A stretch of 64,000 nt of DNA. Source: Enchytraeus crypticus (lineage: Eukaryota; Annelida; Clitellata; Enchytraeida; Enchytraeidae). The notes beneath the pieces are model-generated. The model was not told where the DNA came from. It saw only the letters and a list, made by a program, of their open reading frames with translations, and ran no database searches. The stretch covers positions 74,501 to 138,500 of the forward strand of contig CAJHZI010000705.1 in assembly GCA_905160935.1 (NCBI GenBank), in the 5' to 3' direction. The translations under genes and the position numbers were made by a program. Shown one piece after another: positions 32,393 to 44,589 of the stretch (the first letter of the stretch is position 1; each line of letters starts with the position of its first letter).

Positions 32393-33346
32393 TAAACTTC
32401 ATTACGCAACTCGATGCTCTTCACACATCAAGGCATCACTTGAACTATTCAATAAATCAGTAATTTAATCTGATTTAAGTATTGAATAAATCAAAAGAAT
32501 CTCTTAAAATGTTATATTTGTCAAATTTTGCATTTTGTATATTATACTAGGTATAATTGCACGTGTGCCGAATGAAAAAATTGACGAAATATTCTGCGAG
32601 GAATTCTATTTAATTATTTCATTCAGTATGTACATTACATTATCATAAAGTAATACATGTACACTATCCAGGAAAATGAATAGAGAAGAATTTTAAGGGA
32701 CATTACATGTAGAACATGTAACACAAGCATGTACATGCCCATACATTACATGCATGGATATATAGAACCTCTAGAATAATGTTCGCGATTTTAAGACGAA
32801 AATTGCGTACATTTACAATATATAGTGACAAACATTTGCAAATTAAAAGAGTAAGATTATTAAAACTTCATGATAACTGGAACCAAATAATATGGATTTA
32901 CTGTTGTATTTTATAGTTTTTAATTTAGTGTTATAATATGCGAAGTTCAGAATTGTATTTTTGGTTTTATTTTTCTCCCATAATATATTTCTAATAATTA
33001 TTTTTATTTTTATTTTTATCCTTTGTGTACCTACGAAATGACGAGTGTTTTTTATTATACACTTGGAACCTTCACCTAAAGCTCTCGTATTTCTGTATCT
33101 ATGGATGAAGAGAACGAACTTCTATGAAGTTATCCATAGATCTTAAAATGCAGAGAGTGCTCCAGGGATGAGGAAAAATCTTGAAATTGCGTGATAGAGA
33201 CAGATGTAGCATTGATAGGCGACAGTGTAAATGATTTCAACTCTTTAAAACGACATCCTTTTCGAAATGTTCTGTCTTCATTTCGAGTATTCGATTTTTT
33301 AAAACATCTATTTTATTTTTAGATTATACACATTCTTTACAACGAC

Positions 33347-33488
33347 AGAATGTCTCAATAGCGCAGTGGTTAGAAGCGTCAGTTTATGCCGTGAAGCATT
33401 GAATTTATGTGACAGATCCTGAAATGATTTGTGCTCTCGTCGGTTCGATTCACGGTCGCGCTGTTCTGAGAGTAAAATTACAGATATT
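33347..33488 (+). mobile_element. SINE-B copy, 3'-truncated
   Basis: tRNA-like: AATGTCTCAATAGCGCAGTG (A box near 33359), GGTTAGAAGCGTC, a spacer, then B box CGGTTCGATTCACGG (33441-33455) and CTGTTCTGAGAGTAAAATTA. The distance between boxes is about 83 bases. The later body diverges after 33480. Confidence 0.75.
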
Positions 33489-34002
33489 CATTCGAAGGAA
33501 CGGCTGCACGGTGTTTCGCGGCGTCTCGCGTTTCCTAAATAAATTTCAGAATTTTACTTGTCGATATAAAATTTGACTCAAAAGTGGAAGTTTAATGTAC
33601 TTATTGAAAAGAAGTGCTGTAAGGTTTCTGCCTGTCTTTAACCTCTATCAAGCCGCTCATAGTTGTAGTCAATCAAATTTAATCAAATTTTAAACAGTTA
33701 CAGCTTACATGTCAGAATAGCGATTTGCAAAGTGTAAGAAGAGTAAGTTTAATAGTTTTGAAAAAAGTATATGTTTAACAAGTGGAACGTTGGCTGGAAA
33801 TTGTTATTTACTATTACACACAGTCTTATAGATAATTTTTCTTATTCTAACATTGTTATACACTTATTGTCCGTATTCCTAATAACGACACAAATGAACA
33901 TCAATTTTTAATTAATTTAGTTAATTAAAAGTTATTATGTTTTATCTATGATGCTAAAAGCTTATGAGTGTCAGATGTTTCAACGGATTGCCTATTGTAA
34001 AG

Positions 34003-35767
34003 AGCTATGGAACAAAGAAAAACATTTTTCGTGTAGTCTTTTTTCACACTTTCCACATCTCTTCTTGGTGTTGCTGGTACACTATACACATCTACCCTGG
34101 GTGGTAGACTCTAGGTAGTGATGCTGACCATCATATCTCACACATTGTGGTACAGGCGCAGTTGGTCCTCCAAGGCCCTGACGGCATCCGCTTCTTAGTA
34201 GACCATAAACTACTTCCCTACGAAACTGCTTGTGTCTTAGAGCTTCTGATGGCTGAGAAACAGTGCAGTGAATCTTCCAGGCCTCCACAACTGCCATGTT
34301 AATTGCGTTCACAAAGAGATTCCACCACCACTTCTTGCCCTTTATCTTAGGTCTGTAGGCCCCAAGCAGACGATCCATTAGATCAACTCCTCCCATTCCA
34401 GAGACATAGTTAGCAATCATACCAGGCTGAGATACAGTGTCCTTACCAGCCTTTCCCTTGATGTGGCGCTGCACTTTGTTAACTGGATTCACCCTATCGT
34501 AATTGGTTGCGCATGTAAGAACGTTATTATCTGACCAACGAACCACACCAATCTCCCCGTCACAAGTGTACTCGTACCATCCCCTGGGTTGCTTCTTGAA
34601 TGCAACCTTGTTTGCCAGATTCGCACCACCCTCCCTGCCCTCACGAACCGTACCAGTTGCTCGTAATCCCTGTGACTTTAGGGTTGTGAGAAGCTTGTAA
34701 GACGTGAAAAAATTGTCGAAGAACAGTTCATGCTGGGCGGGTTCCTCAATTACTTTGACCAAGCTGAGCACGACATGTTCTCCTAGAGTGATATTAGCAG
34801 GAAGGGTTTCATATTTTCCGCAGTATATGGAAGCCTCATAAGGGTATCCATCAGCTGAGCACAGCATCCAAACCTTATAGCCGAATCGAATGGGCTTACC
34901 TCGAATAAACATCTTGGCCCTGTGTTGTCCATAATATGGAACCATGGATTCGTCAATGCTCAACTTCTGGTGAAATATTTCAAACTGAGTGAAGGACTTA
35001 TTGAGTTGGTCATAAATTGGTTGAACTTTGGCAACTCTAGATTCCCCAGGTTCTCATTATCTGCCACGTGACAACTTCTTCAACTCCTTGAACCTGGATC
35101 TAGTCATCGCTTTAGCTACTATCGGACACCCGAGGTCGTCAGCAGTACTCCAATAGTCCTCTTCAGATGGCAAACCGAAATATTCAGAATCGAGCAGTAT
35201 ACCGATAAACTGACGAATTTCGGTCATTGAGACAGAAAACGTTGGACAGTTCATTTCACGATGGGCATACAGCTCAAACTGAGTTTTCAAATATTGTGCC
35301 ATAGCTTTAGTAAAAATCTTTTCAAAGATTTCCATTGCGCTTAGAGTGACCAGGTGTGGATAAGTATTGCAGAGCAAGGGTGGATTGGCTGGCATGACGT
35401 TAGAATTTAGCTCTGAAGATATTTTCCAGTTTTTCTTTGTTTGCTCCGCTTTTACTTTCTTCGCAGAAACACTGGAGGAGTTACTCGAGTTCACTCTCTT
35501 CTTGCGAGGATTCTTTTGAACAGGAACTACTACCTGACCATTAGTGTCTACATCACTACTGTGATTGTTGAAGACCTCCAAATGACCACACACATCACCA
35601 GGTTCATCTGCCTCTAAGTTGTCTTCTTCGATATCTTCAGTATCTGTATCCGCTCCATCTTTAGGAGGTAAAATGCAAATGTCAATTTCGTCGCAATCGG
35701 AATCCGAATCTGAAGCTAAAACTGAATCTACAGCCTCCTTTAGGCTAAGAAATCTCCGACTAGACAT
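34003..35767 (-). pseudogene. piggyBac-like transposase, broken
   Basis: On the minus strand ATG 35765-35767 opens a 236-codon frame: acidic, Ser-rich N-terminus, a basic KKRVNSS patch, then the domain start (FEKIFTKAMAQYLKTQFELY, IRQFIGILLDSEYFGLPSEE, KAMTRSRFKELKK). Two small frameshifts lie between 35057 and 34964 (the VADNENLG segment is in another frame). The second frame, ending at 34082, holds the catalytic core: SIDESMVPYYGQHRAKMF, ELFFDNFFTSYKLL, GMGGVDLMDRLLGAYRPKIK and KKWWWNLFVNAINMAVVEAW, with the acidic residues expected of the DDD triad. A TAG at 34079-34081 interrupts the C-terminal Cys-rich zinc-binding segment (GRCV, then TKKRCGKCEKRLHEKC). Total length is close to a normal piggyBac transposase (about 560-590 aa). 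Recently inactivated; the family normally excises and inserts precisely at TTAA. Confidence 0.85.
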
Positions 35768-35786
35768 AGCAGTTATGTCTTTAGTG

Positions 35787-35790
<4 letters not shown>

Positions 35791-35826
<36 letters not shown>
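35791..35826. repeat. (AT)n microsatellite
   Basis: TA run just upstream of the piggyBac ATG. Confidence 0.9.
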
Positions 35827-35828
<2 letters not shown>

Positions 35829-35931
35829 CAGTATTGAGCTTTACGCAGATTGTATCTAGAAACTTACAAAAATGGCATGATTTTTACATGAGATCGATAA
35901 AGCATAATACACGTAATACATAACAATATCC

Positions 35932-36295
35932 GGCCAACGTTCCAAAAGTGGAACATGACCAAGAAATATTCAATAGTATAAAAAATATGAACAATTGTGA
36001 TCAATGATTTATAAATATTTAAACTACAATCATTTTAACATTCTGTTGTAAAATCCCAAAGAAATTGGCTCAATATAATTATTTTTATAGCAATCTATAT
36101 AAAAATACACAAAAAATGCAAAATGTTGTGATTTTGTATTTTGCTACCTAAAGAAGAGTTGGAACAAGAACCTCAATAAACACCTTTATTGTAGCATTCT
36201 TCTTCTTTTACATGAAATATTGCATCCTTTGATATCATTTATATCTAATTCGCAAGAATTTTTTAAACATTTGTTCCATAAGTGGAACGTTGGCC
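35932..36295. repeat. Inverted-repeat pair with internal hairpins
   Basis: GGCCAACGTTCCAAAAGTGG plus AACA (35932-35955) faces TGTTCCATAAGTGGAACGTT plus GGCC (36272-36295). Each arm itself contains a small hairpin, GTTCCA-(4)-TGGAAC. The 364-bp span could be the upstream end of the piggyBac element or a separate MITE. No target duplication was clear. Confidence 0.55.
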
Positions 36296-36299
36296 AAAT

Positions 36300-36505
36300 A
36301 AGTTTGACATATATAGTATTGCAATCGCGATCTTTTGCGAATTGTAAGTTTTTTTATTATCCGTTACGTTTATTTAACACAGTAGTTGTGACTGTTCGTG
36401 ATCGTGATTATTACTGAGTGCGATATTAGCTAAAAATTTTAAGTAAGAGTATTTGGTCTTCATCTCATCCTTTATACCCTTTCGTTTGCTTCCCTTAATA
36501 GTTCA

Positions 36506-36539
<34 letters not shown>

Positions 36540-37435
36540 CTCAATCACTCACTCACTTATACATTCTCTCACTCACTCATTTAATCATCTTTATTAGGAT
36601 TATGTTTAAGATATTGCGATGTCCTTAATTAATGCAATAGATCCTACTCAATAGAAGATGTTACATAATCTTGTTTCATACCCTTTTATGGAGAGGTTAT
36701 TCTTGTTTTCCACTTCCACTCTGGATGTCTCAATATATTCCACTCTTCACCCATCGCAACACTTCAGAGTGCAAGAGTTACGAGCAACTTTGAGTTCGTT
36801 TCCACTCTCAATGTCTCTATTAATCGCGTCACTCCAGCGTCAATCTAAAATAGACTTCTACACTGTCTTAAACCGCAATAAACTCCGCCTGCTTGACTCG
36901 AAGATGAAGCAGGATGGAGGAGAATATATGTTTATTTAAGAAAAGAAAAACGTCACACAAAATGCATACAATAAGGCAAAGAGAATGCAAAGCACACACA
37001 AACATTGTAACAATCAAACCATTAATCGATACACGAATAATAGGCCATCAAAGAGAGCGCGACCCGTTCTATCTAGTTGAGCACCTATTATCCGCAGTTA
37101 AGATAACATAACATTACAGAGTCAGGAAGCAGTTATATTCTTGTTTAAGACTCATCAGTCTCTTAACTAAAGCCAATTAATATTAATAAAACATAATTCA
37201 ATATAAAACTGAAAACTACATTATACAAGTACATTTACCAAAAAGAGCCAGTGACCAACTGGGCCTATAACTATGTATATGAAATTTCAAATATATATTT
37301 CTATTTAGGTCTAATTTCATCTATCTGTACATCATAAAATATTTAATTAGTCCTACTTTAAAAAAATCGAATCATACAGACTTCATGTCAACATGTCAAA
37401 TTTATGCATAGCCTATGTATAACACTGAACATGTA
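36300..37435. other. Non-coding stretch with a (CT)n run
   Basis: CT microsatellite at about 36509-36538, followed by CTCACTCACT-type sequence. Otherwise no gene. Open frames at 36.6-37.1 kb look random. Confidence 0.4.
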
Positions 37436-37439
37436 ATTA

Positions 37440-38780
37440 GCGTCTAATTTACATGTTCTTATGTTTATCATATTTATTTTTAAAAGCATTCACTGATTCT
37501 GCTTCCACAACTTCGCTTGGGAAACTTTTCCAAGCATTTATAACTCTCTGACTAAAGAAATATTTCCTTAAATCTAGTCTACTTCTACATTTACTAAGTT
37601 TATAAATTTGTCCCTTGTGTTTTTTTTTTTTTTTAAATTAAACCAAATACTATGGCTAATTTTGCTGAAGCCTTTGAGTATCTTAAAAACTTCTATTAAA
37701 TCTCCTCTAGTTCTTCTCTCACTTAAGAAGGCTAATCCTACAAATTTTAATCTATTCTCATAACTAATTTTTGACAGTCAAATACCAGCCTTGTTGCTCT
37801 GGCTTGTATCCTTTCTAATTTATCGATATCTTTATTAAGATATGGGCACCAAGCCTGAACGCAGTATTCAAGTTTGGGCCGTACAAGAGCCTTATATAGC
37901 CTTACCACAATATCTTCATTTCTACATGCAATTGTTCTTTTAATCATTCTTAATACACAATTAGCACTATTTATAACTTTTTTACAATTTTCACTAAATT
38001 TAAAAGAGCTATCCGCAAAGACTCCTAAATGCCTCTCACTGTTTGTGGATTTTAGTTTTATATTGTTCAATGTATACTCAATTTCTAAATTATTATTCCC
38101 TATGTGCATAACTCTACATTTCTCAGCATTGAACTCCATTAGCCAATCCCTAGACCAGTTCTGTAATATTTTTATATCATACTTTAAAATCTCAGCTTCT
38201 TCAATGAATGTTGTTTGCTACTTTAGAATCATCTGAAAATTTACTAAATTTAGATACAATATCTATGTTAATGTCATTGATGTAATCTAATAATAATAGA
38301 GGTCATAAAACAGAGACCTGTGGTACACCACTCTTCACTGCTGCCCATTCCGAGAACTCGTCCTCGACACACACCCTTTGTTTTCTATTGCTTGACCAAT
38401 TACCTATCCACTTTAAAAGTTTGCCCGTTTTTCCATGTGCTTCCAACTTACTAAGTAATCTTTTATGTGGAACTTTATCAAACGCTTTAGCAAAGTCTAG
38501 ATATAAGATATCAATGCTATTTTTATTATCTACTTCCCTTGTAATATATTCTAAAAAATCTAGCAAATTAGTTAGAAAAAAACGCCCACTAATAAAACCA
38601 TGCCGACTATTTCTAATTAAGTTATATTCTTCCAAGAAACTAATTATTTTATCCTTAATAATGCTTTCATATGTCTTACCGGTTATACTTGTTAAGCTTA
38701 TAGGCCTATAATTTTCTGCTTCTTCCCTATTCCCCTTTATATGTATTGGTACAACATTGGCATTCTTAAAATCTTGAGGA
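37440..38780 (-). pseudogene. CR1-like LINE ORF2 C-terminal half
   Basis: Minus-strand RT text in order: EEYNLIRNSRHGFISGRFFL, ILYLDFAKAFDKVPHKRLL (block A), SGVPQVSVL (block B; Gly of PQGS changed), FSKFSDDSKVANN (block C, in another frame near 38230), WLMEFNAEKCRVMHIG, HLGVFADSSFKFSENCKK, KALVRPKLEYCVQAWCPYL and, after further shifts, GQIYKLSKCRSRLDLRKYFF and WKSFPSEVVEAESVNAFKNK to a stop near 37455. This is the CR1 group pattern (LEYCVQAWCPYL), distinct from the 8.2-kb LINE. The first half (endonuclease) is absent. Dead 5'-truncated copy. Confidence 0.85.
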
Positions 38781-38804
38781 ACCAGTGATGAATCAGATTA
38801 ATAT

Positions 38805-38852
38805 AATAACATAATGTAACATAATATAACATAATATAACATAATATTAATA
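38805..38852. repeat. 10-bp tandem repeat at LINE edge
   Basis: Units of ATAACATAAT, four to five copies, immediately beyond the truncated 5' edge of the CR1 fragment. Confidence 0.8.
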
Positions 38853-38959
38853 TAATTTAAATGAACAGAGCATTGTAATAACAAAATAAGCTTCTTCTAA
38901 TAACAAAATTAGAGTGCCAATGTATCATTCGTGCCCACATCGAGTATTATTGTATAGTT

Positions 38960-39011
38960 GAAAGCAATCCTATATACCATACCATGAAAGCAATCCTATA
39001 TACCATACCAT
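38960..39011. repeat. 26-bp perfect tandem duplication
   Basis: GAAAGCAATCCTATATACCA plus TACCAT occurs twice head to tail (38960-38985, 38986-39011). Confidence 0.9.
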
Positions 39012-39079
39012 TTGACTTTCAACCATTTTATTAATTTTTTAATTATTTAGTTTAGTTATTTATTTCTTAATTTATTTAT

Positions 39080-39125
39080 TAATTAAACTGGGATTCAAGG
39101 GAAGACGACGATGATGATTTCTAAT
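39080..39125 (+). repeat. Repeat C 3' tail fragment
   Basis: ATTAAACTGGGATTCAAGGG followed by AAGACGACGATGATGATTTC. Confidence 0.6.
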
Positions 39126-39562
39126 CACTGCACTTCAAAAAATAATACAACAATATAAAATAAACGGTGACAATTAACAATGGTTCGTGGTTTCCTGAGG
39201 ACCTGAGGAGCCCGAAGGTCATCGATCAGAACATCAATAGCCTAGCATTTACTTCATATAATGTAATAAAAGAGAAATAAATTTAACTAATCAACGATAA
39301 ATTCAGTAAATTATATTACCATTCCGATTAAAATGAGAGTTCTAAAGTTCTTGAGACAGAAAAACTTTACTTTTTTAAATCACCAAAATTAGCGCATTCT
39401 ATAATTGGAGTAGACAAGGCATACAATAGAGAGTCCCATGGTAACACAATGAATTCAAATTACCAGCATATTTTAAAATTAAATTGGTGCTTTAAGCTAG
39501 TATTTTAAATTTTTAAATATTTAAATATATCAATTTAGTTGAAACATCTTCGTACCTTCACG

Positions 39563-39897
39563 CATGTTTTGTTTTCTCCGTTCAGTTTCAAATGACAACC
39601 GCGTGTGCTGCATAGTTTCCTTTCTCAGTTGCTCTATTTGTGGATTTCGTTAATTCCTCTTTCCTCTCCATGGTTATTAGTAATAGTTGCCTTTTGTTGA
39701 CGGATCAATTGCAGCCGGTGCGAATTTAAGAATAACCTTCCAATACCCTCTGGATTTTTCATTCAAAGCTGTCAACACTCGGTCCTCCAAGTTGGTCACC
39801 CGCAAAGTAGGCCTAATAACCAGGCGCGATGTTGCTTAACTTCGTTCAAATGGCGCGCAGCTTAACCGAGTGCGCTAAATCCTGCCTCTATTGTACC
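39563..39897 (-). mobile_element. SINE-C copy, near full length
   Basis: Minus strand: tRNA-like head (complement of AACCGAGTGCGCTAAATCC), 5S-derived core (complement of CACTCGGTCCTCCAAGTTGG, CACCCGCAAAGTAGG, TTGCTTAACTTCGTTC), body (complement of ATCAATTGCAGCCGGTGCG and CCATGGTTATTAGTAATAG) and A-rich end (complement of TGTTTTGTTTTCTCCG). Alignable to the 20.2-kb copy over about 320 bp. A few extra bases (AGGCCT) interrupt the C-box region. Confidence 0.8.
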
Positions 39898-39899
39898 GC

Positions 39900-42070
39900 T
39901 TAACGCAGATTCTGACTAGTGGAACTCAGATGTAATTAAAGAAGACTAATGCCAAGGTGAAAAACATTATACATGACCATAACGAAAGTAATAAAGAAGA
40001 TTAGTAAAAACGTTGTAAACAAATGACCACTTCTCAAAACTTAATTCGCAATTTTACTGATTTGACTATATATACAATTTCTGAAGCTTTATTACGGGTG
40101 TTATTTATAGTCAATCACTAATTACATTTACAAGTAAATAGTCAAAGTGCTCAATGAAAAATGCTACAGATGCTTTAAATGTACCTAATTATGCCCTTGC
40201 AGATTCAAGTAACCTAATGCTAGAATTTTCGTATAGGCATGGATTACTGTTCAGTTGATGTAAATATATAAAAAATGAATAATATTGTTTAAATGTTTAG
40301 GCTAAGTAGCAATAGAAAATTAATTATTTAAGATTTAAAGATATCATTAATGCCACTTATGTTTTTGTTATTGTACTGTAGTATTGGCTTTTCTGGCAGT
40401 TAAACACCAGAACTTGATAATCAAGTCACCACATTGTCATCAACGGAATGCATTACCGTATTAGTTTGCTTTAGACACGCAAATAGTTTTCGTGTAGTCG
40501 TAAATAGATTAGGCGCGGTTTTGCAAGCGAATGATATTTGCAAATGATTCCGTTTATTATTATTATTATTCTGGGTAGGTTTGTAATCTTCTTAACTTAT
40601 GTCGCACTCTTTCAATAAGTTCAATGGGCGTAATGGATATAAATTTATGGAGGAGTTATCTGACACCTACCTACCATGAGGCAGTACACTACAAGATAGA
40701 GAGAATGAGAAATATAAAGGTATAGAGATAAAGATAGAGATAGAGAGAGCTAATGTTGCAGTGGTCTATATTGAGGAATTTTAAAATAAGAGAAAATTAG
40801 ACAAATTTTGTTTAGTGTTTTGACAATATTTGTATGACTTGAAGAACTTTCCTTTCCTTATCAACCAGTTTTTGTGGAGCGTAAACGCAAAATTATATGT
40901 TTTCTGTATCTATATTTTGAGAGTCTCTACTAGTAATTTTTTTATTTCGTTTACTCTTCCATTATAGCTGTTCTGATACAATTCAACATTTCGTTATCTA
41001 ACTTTTTAAATGATATAGATAAATTTTGGTAATTCGGATATCTAACTGTCTTGAGCTTTACTGATAAGTTTTGGTTGCTAAATATTTATATCTGCCCATT
41101 TAAATGACACCGATAAAATCCTGCAGTGCTGAATAAATAAGCTATTGTGATAGCAAGAACCACGGCAGTAAATAGGGGCGGTACTCACGCCTACGATAAC
41201 ATATTCGATATTATCGGATCCGAAGACGGAACTTTTCGCTTTTTTCTCGACTTCTTTACGACAATGCTTTTGCTTCATTAGCGGACGACTGTGCTAACCG
41301 GGTTCTTTCTATTAAGCTAAAGAATTATTTATGTTGTTGGTTGAAGCGTTATAATGCTTTCATATGCTTGGCTTGTTCACACGTGGAGAGCGCCACTCTG
41401 ATAGCTGCCGGTGACCAGTTTCTCATTTCCTGATCGCATTTCATTTCCCTATCGTTCACTCCAGTTCTGCCACCTTTAGAACATCAGTCGATGGTAATTT
41501 GCGTCCGTAAGTGCTTCAGTATTATCCAAACGGGGTAAAGAAAGTAAGACTTTAAGCTGGTTCTAATTGAAGACTGTATAATTCTAAATTATTTTTAGAA
41601 GAACGTCTGATCACGGTGCATCGTTACAGCTGCAATTTAAAGAACAACACCTTAACTCAGCGGTGCTGGGCGGTCAGGTGTGAAATATCGAAACAAAAAC
41701 TAGATTTTAGCATTTACAGATGGAAATTTCTTTTGAAGGACAGAGGTGCTTTCATCTATGGGCATTAGGTAATATATGAAGTCATCAGGGCTACCAACGT
41801 GATGTGGTATTACTCAATTTCAATGGCTGGTTGTCGGGCTGATAGCAAGCTAATTGTAAGCAAGAAAGAGATCATGAGTTCGATATCTCAGCCAATCGTA
41901 TCTGATATTGAATAAGGTAGGCGAAAGAGAGAGGTTAACTGTTGTGCTTTTTTAAATTTTTCTGTGACTCAGAGCTTTGTCCACTACCCTACCTAGAGAG
42001 AAGGTTGACACTGACTGTTGGACTTCGTTCTTAATCTTCAAGCCATTTGAAAAACAAATGTTGAAAACGC
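39900..42070. other. Mostly unannotated non-coding DNA
   Basis: A degraded RTE 3' signature (ACCATGAGGCAGTACACTAC) lies near 40674-40693 with a GATAGAGA run to about 40750, and a TTA trinucleotide run at about 40553-40570. The rest is unique-looking; 41370-41700 is slightly GC-richer without a convincing frame. Confidence 0.4.
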
Positions 42071-42072
42071 TC

Positions 42073-42172
42073 GCTCGAAAGAAATATCAGTGACGGGCGA
42101 GCCCAGCATTTGAACCACGCATATACTGATCCGCGGTCGAATATCTTACCGATATCGTCACAGGATTCAGCC
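42073..42172 (-). mobile_element. SINE-A copy, 3'-truncated
   Basis: Complement of the tail start (TCAGTGACGGGCGAGCCC), B box (GCATTTGAACCACGC) and head (CCGCGGTCGAATATCTTACC). The distal tail is missing. Confidence 0.75.
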
Positions 42173-42269
42173 AATGGCGCTGTGGATTGGAACCTGCAAG
42201 TGGATTGGAAGAAGGACGTAGTAAGCCCTCTTTTGAGTCACCTCTTAATGTATTGAGTGTGACAGACAA

Positions 42270-42308
42270 ACAAAGAGCGAGAGAGAGAGAGAGTGAGAGA
42301 GAGAAAGA
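42270..42308. repeat. (GA)n microsatellite
   Basis: GAGAGA run with GTGAG interruptions, followed by AAGAAGTGCGCACC, a word repeated after the next GA run at 42740. Confidence 0.85.
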
Positions 42309-42439
42309 AGTGCGCACCCAGGAATATATTAAAATTGAGGCATTATGGCTTGCCTTGCGATAGGCATACTTGGCTCAAGTCTTAACTTTCAGGCATATAT
42401 CAATACACAGTCATGGAATATATAGACTCCTTAGTCTTG

Positions 42440-42680
42440 ATAATTGATGTAGATGTTCCTTAAAAGTCCTTTATGAGTCCTCTCTTATTTCTATTCTATA
42501 TGTATGTAAGGACTTTCAACGTGCTTCAAACGGTGGATGACTCAAACTCTCTGCCGATGATTCTAATATTGTTGTTAGTGAAAAATCTCGCAGACAACAA
42601 ATAAAGCTAACATAGAATGAGTACGAATCTGTGATTGATATGAGATTAGTAAGCCTACTGTTAATTATTCTGAATGGGTT

Positions 42681-42729
<49 letters not shown>

Positions 42730-43905
42730 AGAGGATAGAAAGAAGTGCGCACCTGAGCTTAATCCTTACTGGTCCCTATTACATGTCATTTTTGCTTCTG
42801 GACACAGTGACACTTCATTCCAATTGATGGAAAATCCAACTGATCATTGACCATTCCAATTGATGGAAAATCATTCTTTCATTCCAATTGATGGTAAATC
42901 CGTATCAAGAGTAAATGTAGTTAAGTTTCTTTGTATTCTTGTCGATATTAAATTAATCCTTTCCGAACCGGCTAAAGCACTTAGCAGAAAAAAATACATA
43001 GAATGTGATGTTAGTTACATTAACCAAGAGATACTATTTCTGTAAATTTTATTAAAAGCTGTATTTTTAGCTTGTATATAGTAAGATATCGAATCGTTTC
43101 TTAGTCTAAGGACAAACTCGCAAACATTTATGCATCCTCTACACAAAATGTTCTCTGAGAATTATACAAGCACAAGACACAAAACCAAGCACAAATCTAA
43201 CAAATCACATTTAAGTACAAATTTTAGTACAAATCTAAGCCGCTTTACTCTACATGCAAATGCAACATCCTGCCGGTATTAATAGGTTAAATTAGTTAGA
43301 TATTATTAAATGAGTTAGATGTGTCAATAATTATGCTTATATAAGTTTCTTTCTGCAAACAAGATCTATAAGTGTCTGTATTTTGAAACCTCTATTTCCG
43401 AGATTAGAGAAAATACGTTTATATCAAGCCTTTCACACAGTGGGTATCATGGCAGCTTTCCTTAACTAATTATGTATCTCTTCTCGTGCGAATCGCTCTA
43501 ATTACTCGACAAATCTTTTCGAATTTATTCCATGTGGTGTAGCATCCCTGTTACAATTCGTAATTTAAACTCTTTATTTAGTTTAAAAGGTCATATAAAG
43601 TTTTCTTATGAACAAGAGCACTTATCTAGTATTGCTAGAATAATTGTTGAAATATAAAAAGTCAGCTTAATTTTGTAAAATACATGTATGGTTATTTTAA
43701 AGACTGTGTGTGTAATTGAATTGTATTGCTTTATTAATTAGTAATTACTTGCATGACTTCGCGCAGTAGTCAGCTAGATATAGAGCACTTTTTGCACTCT
43801 CTGATGGCCGCAAGATATAATAACGTTTTTTATTTAGATTTAAATGATTGATGTGATTTAAATGATTGATGTAATTTAAATGATTGATGTGATTTAAATG
43901 TTTGA
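42440..43905 (+). pseudogene. 5'-truncated LINE copy, same group as the 8.2-kb LINE
   Basis: RT block B remnant FMSPLLFLFYMYVRT (42465-42510; the preceding GVPQGS carries a stop), block C remnant SADDSNIVVSEKSR (42545-42595), then a (GA)n insertion at about 42680-42727, then SVSRVNVVKFLCILVDIKL (42895-42955), parallel to NKVNSIKFLGIWIDDNL of the better copy. The 3' UTR word GTAGTCAGCTAGATATAGAG (43767) is shared with the 14.2-kb copy. The element ends in four units of an 18-bp repeat (ATTTAAATGATTGATGTG, 43838-43903). Confidence 0.75.
42680..42727. repeat. (GA)n microsatellite within LINE fragment
   Basis: An almost pure GA run of about 48 bases, splitting the LINE fragment between RT block C and the C-terminal part. 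Confidence 0.9.
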
Positions 43906-43982
43906 AATATCCTATTCATTGGTAGTCTCGTTGACGTCTGCATGATGTCATTTCTTTCTTTATTTGTGATGCTTTAGTAAAT

Positions 43983-43993
43983 CTCTCTCTCTT

Positions 43994-44033
<40 letters not shown>
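43983..44033. repeat. (CT)n microsatellite
   Basis: CT run with CTTTCTAT interruptions. Confidence 0.9.
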
Positions 44034-44035
<2 letters not shown>

Positions 44036-44589
44036 AAGTTGCATAAATAGTAGTTCACGAGTTAATGGATATTTATTTTCTTCTGCATCAACATCCTTCT
44101 GTTCTCTTAGCGGCCGCAAAAAGAAAACCTTTGAAGTTAAGATAGTTTTGCAATGAGGTAATGTTTTGCAAATTATACAGGACTTAATAACCTTTCAGAA
44201 CATCTGTATGCATATGGTATTTAGCTTCAGTAATAACACACAGTCTTATTAATTCATATATGCCATATTTTAAAATATATTTAATACTCATTCGATTATT
44301 TACATATTAATAAATATCGTTCAAAGCTTTAATAAATTATTTTAGTAAAGACTGACCAACCAAAAACACTTTTCCCACGTTTCGATACAACTGCTTCGCC
44401 ATTCGGCAAGCATTTTCTTACTACATGTACACGTAATGGTTTAGAACTGCCTGCATCCACATATCTATCTTGAAAAACTCCAGTCTTGGGTTAGGCATGG
44501 TAGCAAAATATACTAGATATTGAATAAAAGAAATATTCATTATATTTGATTGTACCAAGGTTGTCTTAGTAAAATAATTGGTAAAAACC

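Larger units (their letters stand above)
33775..36295 (-). mobile_element. piggyBac-type transposon remnant (boundaries provisional)
   Basis: Encloses the piggyBac transposase pseudogene. A TTAA, the piggyBac target word, lies at 33775-33778 and is followed at once by CAAGTGGAACGTTGGC (33779-33794). The same word, AAGTGGAACGTTGGC, recurs at about 36281-36294 and, inverted with one change, at 35932-35950. These may be subterminal transposase-binding sites. I could not find a matching TTAA-bounded terminal inverted repeat, so the edges are tentative. Confidence 0.45.

Noticed and set aside
33347..33488. Functional tRNA gene
   Set aside because: The A and B boxes are too far apart, and three other copies with the same downstream body show it is a SINE family.
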